Part shown: in pieces, positions 59,301-64,000 of the stretch
Layout of the letters: each line of letters starts with the position of its first letter
Position numbering within the stretch: the first letter of the stretch is position 1
DNA from: Mycobacterium szulgai
Lineage (GTDB): Bacteria > Actinomycetota > Actinomycetes > Mycobacteriales > Mycobacteriaceae
Assembly: GCF_002116635.1 (NCBI RefSeq)
Contig: NZ_LQPW01000171.1
Location: forward strand, 1-64,000
Length of the DNA: 64,000 nt
Reading direction: 5' to 3'
Position numbers and translations under genes: made by a program
Notes under the pieces: model-generated
Database searches by the model: none
Told to the model about the DNA's origin: nothing
The model's input: the letters and a program-made list of their open reading frames with translations, nothing else

Positions 59301-59624
59301 GTGCCCACTTACCAAGGTACGGGTGCGGCGTGGCAGGCCCTGGCTGACGGGACTCGGCGGGCCATTATGGAACGTTTGGCGCATGGGCCGTTGGCGGTCG
59401 GCGAATTGGCGCGCGAGCTGCCTGTCAGCCGACCCGCAGTGTCTCAGCATCTGAAGGTGCTCAAGTCCGCGGGGCTCGTCTGCGATCGTTCAGCCGGCAC
59501 GCGGCGCGTCTACCAGCTTGACCCGGCGGGCCTTCAGGCATTGCGGGCCGATCTCGACCGGTTCTGGACACAAGCGCTGAGCGCCTACGCACAGATCATC
59601 GATACAGAAGGAGACGGCGCATGA
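59301..59624 (+). CDS. ArsR-family HTH regulator
   Basis: A 107-residue winged-helix protein: WQALADGTRRAIMERLAHGPLAVGELARELPVSRPAVSQHLKVLKSAGLVCDRSAGTRRVYQL. No CxCxxC metal site, so it belongs to the group paired with AHSA1/SRPBCC proteins. GTG start. A dyad TAAGTCTAGACTTA about 20 bases upstream (59280-59293) is a likely operator. ATGA overlap with the next gene. Confidence 0.92.
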   Translation: MPTYQGTGAAWQALADGTRRAIMERLAHGPLAVGELARELPVSRPAVSQHLKVLKSAGLVCDRSAGTRRVYQLDPAGLQALRADLDRFWTQALSAYAQIIDTEGDGA

Positions 59625-60109
59625 CACAACTACAACCCGAAGCAATCCGGCACCACATTGTGGTCAACGCCCCCATCGAACGCGCCTTCGCCGTATTCAC
59701 AGCTCGCTTCGGCGATTTCAAGCCTCGCGAACACAATCTGCTCGCAGCGCCGATCGCCGAGACGATATTCGAATGCCACCCCGGGGGGTACATCTACGAC
59801 CGCGGCGTGGACGGCAGCGTGTGCCGGTGGGCACGCGTCCTGGTTTATGAACCACCGAGTCGAGTCGTGTTCACCTGGGACATCGGCCCAACCTGGCAAC
59901 CCGAAACCGATCTATCCAAGACCAGTGAAGTCGAAGTCCGCTTCACCGCGGAATCCGCCGACACGACACGCCTCGACCTCGAACACCGCCATCTCCACCG
60001 GCACGGCCCGGGCTGGGAGTCCGTTGCCAAGGGTGTCGACAACCAGGCCGGGTGGCCGCTCTACCTACGCCGCTACGCCGACCTGTTCGGCGCCGAGGTG
60101 CGACCATGA
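59621..60109 (+). CDS. SRPBCC/AHSA1-domain protein
   Basis: A 162-residue START-like protein: HHIVVNAPIERAFAVFTARFGDFKPREHN, FECHPGGYIYDRGVDGSVCRWARVLVYEPPSRVVFTWDI and the final helix HGPGWESVAKGVDNQAGWPLYLRRYADLF. The family binds hydrophobic ligands or acts as Hsp90 co-chaperone domain (AHSA1). In actinobacteria it is regularly encoded behind an ArsR regulator, as here. It overlaps both neighbours by four bases. Confidence 0.9.
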   Translation: MTQLQPEAIRHHIVVNAPIERAFAVFTARFGDFKPREHNLLAAPIAETIFECHPGGYIYDRGVDGSVCRWARVLVYEPPSRVVFTWDIGPTWQPETDLSKTSEVEVRFTAESADTTRLDLEHRHLHRHGPGWESVAKGVDNQAGWPLYLRRYADLFGAEVRP

Positions 60110-60744
60110 GCCCGCCAGATTCGACACCGGGAACCACGATGGAGATGGCCCGTACCGAGCGGGCCGAACTCGCGGAATTTCTGTCGACCCTGACTCCGCA
60201 GCAGTGGGAGGCCCCCAGCCTCTGCGCCGGATGGAGTGTCAAAGACGTTGTCGCCCACATGTTCAGCTATGAAGAGCTGGACACCAAAGGGCTGGTCATG
60301 CGGTTTTTGAAAGGACGCGTAGTGCGGGCCAACGAGGTCGGCGTTGCCGAGTTCGCCGGGCTGAGCCCGCAACAGCTGCTTGATTACGTGGATAAGCATC
60401 TCCAACCCCGCGGCCTCACCGCGGGTTTCGGTGGCACGATCGCATTGGTCGACGGCGTGGTCCACCACCAAGACATCCGGCGCGCGCTCGGCCAGCCTCG
60501 CACCATCCCCGCCGAACGACTCAAACGCGTTCTCGGGGTGGTACCGGGTAACCCCCGGTTAGGGGCCGGCCGACGCATACGGGGATTGCGACTGCGCGCA
60601 ACCGACATCGACTGGACACACGGCAAGGGGCCCGAGGTGACCGGCACGGGCGAGGCCCTCCTCATGGCGATGACCGGTAGGCCGGCGGCGATCGACGACC
60701 TGTCCGGTCCCGGAAAGCCAACGCTGGCAAAGCGAATCACGTAG
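60106..60744 (+). CDS. MDMPI/DinB-like mycothiol-dependent protein (TIGR03083 type)
   Basis: A 212-residue protein. The N-terminal four-helix bundle has LSTLTPQQWEAPSLCAGWSVKDVVAHM, the classical W-x-x-x-S/T-x-C-x-G-W-x-V-x-D-V-x-A-H-x pattern with a metal-ligand His, and VDGVVHHQDIRRALGQPR with the second His pair. Relatives use mycothiol for isomerisation or conjugation. It is the third gene of the ArsR/AHSA1 operon, linked by ATGA overlap. Confidence 0.85.
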   Translation: MSPPDSTPGTTMEMARTERAELAEFLSTLTPQQWEAPSLCAGWSVKDVVAHMFSYEELDTKGLVMRFLKGRVVRANEVGVAEFAGLSPQQLLDYVDKHLQPRGLTAGFGGTIALVDGVVHHQDIRRALGQPRTIPAERLKRVLGVVPGNPRLGAGRRIRGLRLRATDIDWTHGKGPEVTGTGEALLMAMTGRPAAIDDLSGPGKPTLAKRIT

Positions 60745-60750
60745 CGGACC

Positions 60751-61071
60751 TTACTCCGGCAGGAAATCGCGAGGTGAGACCCCGAACAGCCGGGCAAGCT
60801 CCCAGACCACGTCGAGCCTGGGCGCCGCCTCGCCGTGGTAGTAGCGGTACATCTGCGTTTGGGAGACCGGCAGGTCCGGCGCCTGTTCTTTGAGCAGCTT
60901 CTGCAAACGCAGGGGGGTCAACCGGCGCACCCGCGCACTGGCATCGAGCGTGCGAACGTTGGTGGTCGCGGCCAATTCCTGTAAGCGCTGGGCGAAATAC
61001 GTCGTGGCCGGATGTGGCGGGTCCACCCGCGACCCGTCGTGCAACCGGTAACGCTCGGCTCCATCAGTCAT
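60751..61071 (-). CDS. HTH (XRE-like) DNA-binding protein
   Basis: About 106 residues. The helix-turn-helix portion is TPLRLQKLLKEQAPDLPVSQTQMYRYYHGEAAPRLDVVWELARLFGVSPRDFLPE, recalling the N-terminal domain of EspR-type and other XRE regulators. ATG at 61071 follows GGGAGCGAGG; an in-frame ATG at 61161 overlaps the eccE end and is possible. It lies just after eccE on the same strand, so it may regulate the ESX locus. Confidence 0.72.
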   Translation of the reverse strand: MTDGAERYRLHDGSRVDPPHPATTYFAQRLQELAATTNVRTLDASARVRRLTPLRLQKLLKEQAPDLPVSQTQMYRYYHGEAAPRLDVVWELARLFGVSPRDFLPE

Positions 61072-61142
61072 GGCCGACAACCTCGCTCCCGCATGGTCTT
61101 CGGGCTCCCCTGCATCCCATTCCCCCATCACTTGTGCGGCAT

Positions 61143-63137
61143 CTATTCGCGCCCCCGCCATCGAACCCGGCGTTCCGGATTGGCCTGTGTCGTGTCGGAC
61201 TGCCCGTCGGCCGGCGCCGCGGGTGGATCCTGCGGCAGCGTGAACTGGCGGCGTGGCCGCTGCGGGCGTGGCTCGGTCTGCTCAGGTTGAGTACCCGACT
61301 CGGATCGTGGGACGCGCGTAACACGTTGTGGCCCAGCAATATTACGCTGTCGCGAAGGCCCGCCGGCAGCGGCCAGCGCCCCGGTCTGCGCGGCTGCCTC
61401 CGGTGGTGCGGGCGTGCGGACCGGCGCCGGTTCAGGAGTTTGCGGTTGCGGTTGGCGGGCCGTGCGGGTCAAGGTGGGCTCGGTGGAAACCGAGCGGCGC
61501 GGAATGGCTTCGGGCTCACCGTGTGCCAGGTAGCGGTCTTCTTCGCGGCTTCGGATAATGCGCACCAGCTCGGGCTCAGCGGATCCGACGCTGATCTGCA
61601 AGGCCTGGCCGTCGACCTCGACCATCGTGACATCGGCGCCACCGACTGCCGGTGCGGCGGGCTCGAGCAGGCGCATCACCGTGCGCGCCGGAACGGTCGT
61701 AACCGGGCGTCCGTCGAAAACGGCGATGTCACAAGCGAATGCGCCCGCGGTGGCATAGAACAACCGTGACGTGTCCCCCACCGCGGCCACCAAGTTGTCC
61801 CAGTGCGGACGCGAATTGGTGTGAATGCCAACGACCGCGCCCGTCACGATCGCCCGCAATACCAGCTGGTGTGCCAGCGCGACGCTGACCTTCGCGTCGA
61901 TCCGGCGCCGCTGCGGCTGGCCGCTTTGGTCCCACATCGCCAGGGCAACCATCGTGCCGTCGTCAGATTGGCCCAGGAGTTGCCCCGATGGCCCCACCGG
62001 GATACGGAGTTCACTGGGTTGCGAAACACTGATTGAAGGCAGCGCGACTTCGAGACTGCGGTCGCCGGCCGGAATTGGGGCCATCAGCATCAGTCGTTGC
62101 ACACCGGTGGGCAGCGCGAGGTTCGACCCGGCCAGCGGCCGGTAGGCCTTACCGTGGGTCACATATCGCACCACCGACCCAACTTTGACCGTGCCGGTGC
62201 CCATGCCCGACAGCCGAAGCATGACGACCGCATCTTCGGTGCGCCATGACCACCAGCGGTCCAGTTGTTCGGCGCTGAGGGTGGCCGGGTCTCCCACGTA
62301 GCTGCTGATGTAGTTGGGACCGGATTCCACTGTGCCCCAACGTTCCCGGTTGCCCGTGGGCCCGATGGGTTGGAGCAGAATCGCGCCGAGATCGTCGAGT
62401 TCGGTTGCGGACAGCGCATATGCGCGAATCCGTTCCTGCTGCAAGCGCTGCACCACGCGATGGGTGGCCGACACCAAAGCCTTGGGTGCTGCACTACCCG
62501 AGGGCCCGCGGGTGACGATGTCAGCCAGGTTGTCCTTGGCGTCCAGGCGCAGGATGAGCCAGGTACGTCGCTGCCCGACTATCGGTCGCGGACCGACGAT
62601 TTCGGAGTACACGGTGCGATAGGCCGATCCCGACGGCACATGGCGTCCCGCCGACACGATGTCGATATCGAGGTTGAGATCGTAGTGGCGCATCAGCGAC
62701 ACCACCAGACCCAATGGCAGCGCACTGTCGGTGACCGCGCGGCCGCCGGCTTCGTGAGTCAGCGCCGGCGCGGGAACGATCTCCACAGCCGACACCACGC
62801 TGTAGCCGTCCCACCGCACACCGGCACTACCGGCGATGGCATTGACGTCGGTGGCTGTCGGCAATTCGCCGACCAGCGGGCGGTTGCGGCGCCGCCAGAA
62901 CGCCAGCACCACCGCGATCCACTCGACCAGCAGCACCCGGCCCCGGATCGGCACGAACAATGCCACGAACGCTGCCAGCGCGATGAGCGCCGACGACCAT
63001 ACGAGTAGCCCGTCGCCGTGCGGCCCGGTCGTGGTGGGCACCAGGGCGCAGATCACGAGGGTGAACACCAGCGCCGAGGGCAGGCCGAAGCGCAGCCACC
63101 CGGTGCGGTGCGCCTGCACCCGGGCGCGCCGGCTCAT
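61143..63137 (-). CDS. eccE: ESX type VII secretion protein EccE (ESX-2-like)
   Basis: A 664-residue protein. Two N-terminal membrane helices (FGLPSALVFTLVICALVP, LIALAAFVALFVPI) are followed by the EccE domain (VRWDGYSVVSAVEIVPAPALTHEAGG, LDLDIDIVSAG-like LNLDIDIVSAGRHVPSG). The C-terminal 130 residues are Pro/Gln/Arg-rich (PQTPEPAPVRTPAPPEAA), longer than EccE1 or EccE2 of M. tuberculosis. EccE is the outer part of the membrane complex with EccB, C and D. The core (IGPSGQLLGQ, VSVGSAEPELVRI-like) is nearest in style to EccE2. Coupled to mycP by ATGA. Confidence 0.82.
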   Translation of the reverse strand: MSRRARVQAHRTGWLRFGLPSALVFTLVICALVPTTTGPHGDGLLVWSSALIALAAFVALFVPIRGRVLLVEWIAVVLAFWRRRNRPLVGELPTATDVNAIAGSAGVRWDGYSVVSAVEIVPAPALTHEAGGRAVTDSALPLGLVVSLMRHYDLNLDIDIVSAGRHVPSGSAYRTVYSEIVGPRPIVGQRRTWLILRLDAKDNLADIVTRGPSGSAAPKALVSATHRVVQRLQQERIRAYALSATELDDLGAILLQPIGPTGNRERWGTVESGPNYISSYVGDPATLSAEQLDRWWSWRTEDAVVMLRLSGMGTGTVKVGSVVRYVTHGKAYRPLAGSNLALPTGVQRLMLMAPIPAGDRSLEVALPSISVSQPSELRIPVGPSGQLLGQSDDGTMVALAMWDQSGQPQRRRIDAKVSVALAHQLVLRAIVTGAVVGIHTNSRPHWDNLVAAVGDTSRLFYATAGAFACDIAVFDGRPVTTVPARTVMRLLEPAAPAVGGADVTMVEVDGQALQISVGSAEPELVRIIRSREEDRYLAHGEPEAIPRRSVSTEPTLTRTARQPQPQTPEPAPVRTPAPPEAAAQTGALAAAGGPSRQRNIAGPQRVTRVPRSESGTQPEQTEPRPQRPRRQFTLPQDPPAAPADGQSDTTQANPERRVRWRGRE

Positions 63138-64000
63138 CGCGGCCGCCCCGGCCGGCGCACACCGGTCGCCGCGACCAGCACGCCAACGACAACGAGCACC
63201 GCCACAACGGTTCCCATCACGATGGCCGCGCCGTACTTGGGCTTGAGGTCGGGGGGGCGAGGTGGCGGCGGCACGGCCAATTGAGCCGCCTGAACCGTCG
63301 CGGCGGGCCGGCCCTCAATCGGCATCTCATACGTCAGAGCCGCTACCGGGTCGATCATTCCGCGCCCGACCACGTTGTCCACCCCGCGCGCCGGCGCGTG
63401 GGCGGTGGTGATGATGCGGGTAATGACCTGGTGGGCCGTCAGCGTCGGGAAGCGCGACCGCAGCAGGGCGGCCAGGCCCGACACGTAGGCCGCTGCGAAC
63501 GAGGTCCCGGCGATGGGCACCAGCGGCCCTTCGCTGCCGGGTACTCCGTTGATGACGGTCTCCCCGGCAGAGCTCAGCGACACGATGCCCGAGCCCGGTG
63601 CCGCCACGTCTACCCAGGGACCCGACATCGAGTTCTGCGCCCGCACTCCGTCCGGCGATACGAATCCCACCGAGAGTACCTGGTCGTCGAACCACGACGG
63701 CGTCGAAATCGACGTCACACCACCCCAATTGCGGGGGTCCTCGGGATGGGCGGGATCGACATCCGGGTTGGCGCGGCAGTTGTTCTGTTGACCGGCCCCG
63801 GCGTCGACGCCGTTGATGTTGCCCGCCGCGGCGACCACGACCGCGTCCTTGACGTCGACGGCGTATTTCAGCGCCCCGCCCAAAGTTGCCTGATCGATCG
63901 GGGTGGTGGCTTTCACGCAGGACACCACGGACACGTTGATCACCCGCGCACCGAGGTTGGCGGCGTGCACGATCGCGCGCGCCAGCGTGCGGATGTCGCC
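63134..64000 (-). CDS. mycP: Mycosin MycP (subtilisin-like protease), C-terminal part
   Basis: The gene enters from the right edge; 288 codons are visible. Asn of the oxyanion hole is in VVVAAAGNINGVD, and the catalytic Ser in IAGTSFAAAYVSGLAALLRSRFP. The Asp and His of the triad would lie beyond the window. A Pro-rich stretch and one C-terminal membrane helix (IVMGTVVAVLVVVGVLVAATGV) anchor it in the inner membrane facing the periplasm. Mycosins are needed for ESX function and stabilise the membrane complex. It overlaps eccE. Confidence 0.92.
   Translation of the reverse strand, partial: GDIRTLARAIVHAANLGARVINVSVVSCVKATTPIDQATLGGALKYAVDVKDAVVVAAAGNINGVDAGAGQQNNCRANPDVDPAHPEDPRNWGGVTSISTPSWFDDQVLSVGFVSPDGVRAQNSMSGPWVDVAAPGSGIVSLSSAGETVINGVPGSEGPLVPIAGTSFAAAYVSGLAALLRSRFPTLTAHQVITRIITTAHAPARGVDNVVGRGMIDPVAALTYEMPIEGRPAATVQAAQLAVPPPPRPPDLKPKYGAAIVMGTVVAVLVVVGVLVAATGVRRPGRPR

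Overview
The window is GC-rich actinobacterial DNA and clearly mycobacterial. It has two PPE-MPTR genes, a PE/PGRS gene, an MmpS-MmpL pair, an ESX (type VII secretion) mycP-eccE pair, universal-stress proteins of the DosR dormancy type and an UdgX-type uracil-DNA glycosylase. The abundance of PPE-MPTR and PE-PGRS genes points to a slow-growing, opportunist-type Mycobacterium (M. kansasii / gordonae / szulgai-like). The species cannot be fixed from the sequence alone. No rRNA, tRNA or CRISPR array was seen, and no gene-free stretch exceeds 300 bases.

Layout. 0-2.3 kb: end of a PPE-MPTR gene with a near-perfect 501-bp-period duplication, a TetR regulator, and a small secreted protein with twin palindromic operators upstream. 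2.6-5.2 kb: larE-larB-larC, the nickel-pincer cofactor pathway, without a larA racemase. 5.2-10.8 kb: an MFS transporter, a TetR regulator and an mmpS-mmpL export pair. 10.8-15.3 kb: a second PPE-MPTR gene, a hotdog-like protein, an internally deleted acyl-CoA dehydrogenase remnant, an IS481 element reduced to 462 bp with intact ends, and a GNAT gene preceded by a 26-codon peptide gene. 15.5-27.7 kb: a molybdopterin oxidoreductase and lipid or intermediary metabolism genes, including a FAD oxidoreductase/acyl-ACP thioesterase pair, a PE-PGRS-GH12 cellulase fusion and a broken aldo/keto reductase.

27.7-50.6 kb is a stress/dormancy region. It holds three tandem-Usp proteins (three DosR-box-like sites nearby), a 7Fe ferredoxin, Hsp20 with a MerR regulator, PAS-ANTAR, a second-type folE, a CsbD protein, a TPP-dependent pyruvate-oxidase-like enzyme, UdgX with ChaB, a cytochrome-b/molybdopterin fusion, and a PLP decarboxylase. 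50.7-55.1 kb is one leftward operon: OsmC, cyanase, an acyl-CoA-dehydrogenase-like flavoprotein, ECF sigma, zinc anti-sigma, flavin reductase and an FNT channel. Most of its genes are coupled by short overlaps. 55.7-64 kb: DUF3097, a DUF1023 hydrolase with a divergent EspC-like gene, an ArsR/AHSA1/MDMPI operon, and the ESX genes eccE and mycP running off the right edge.

The most unusual observation is a pair of tiny genes about 40 kb apart, at 15269-15349 and 55426-55503. Each has a near-consensus Shine-Dalgarno sequence and encodes a peptide of 25-26 residues. The two share an N-terminal pattern (MS-E-LF-E-E). One sits under twin TetR-type operators and overlaps a GNAT reading frame. The other ends in its own intrinsic terminator just upstream of the OsmC-cyanase operon. 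They look like paralogous small proteins, RiPP-like precursors or conserved regulatory peptides, and I do not recognise a described family.
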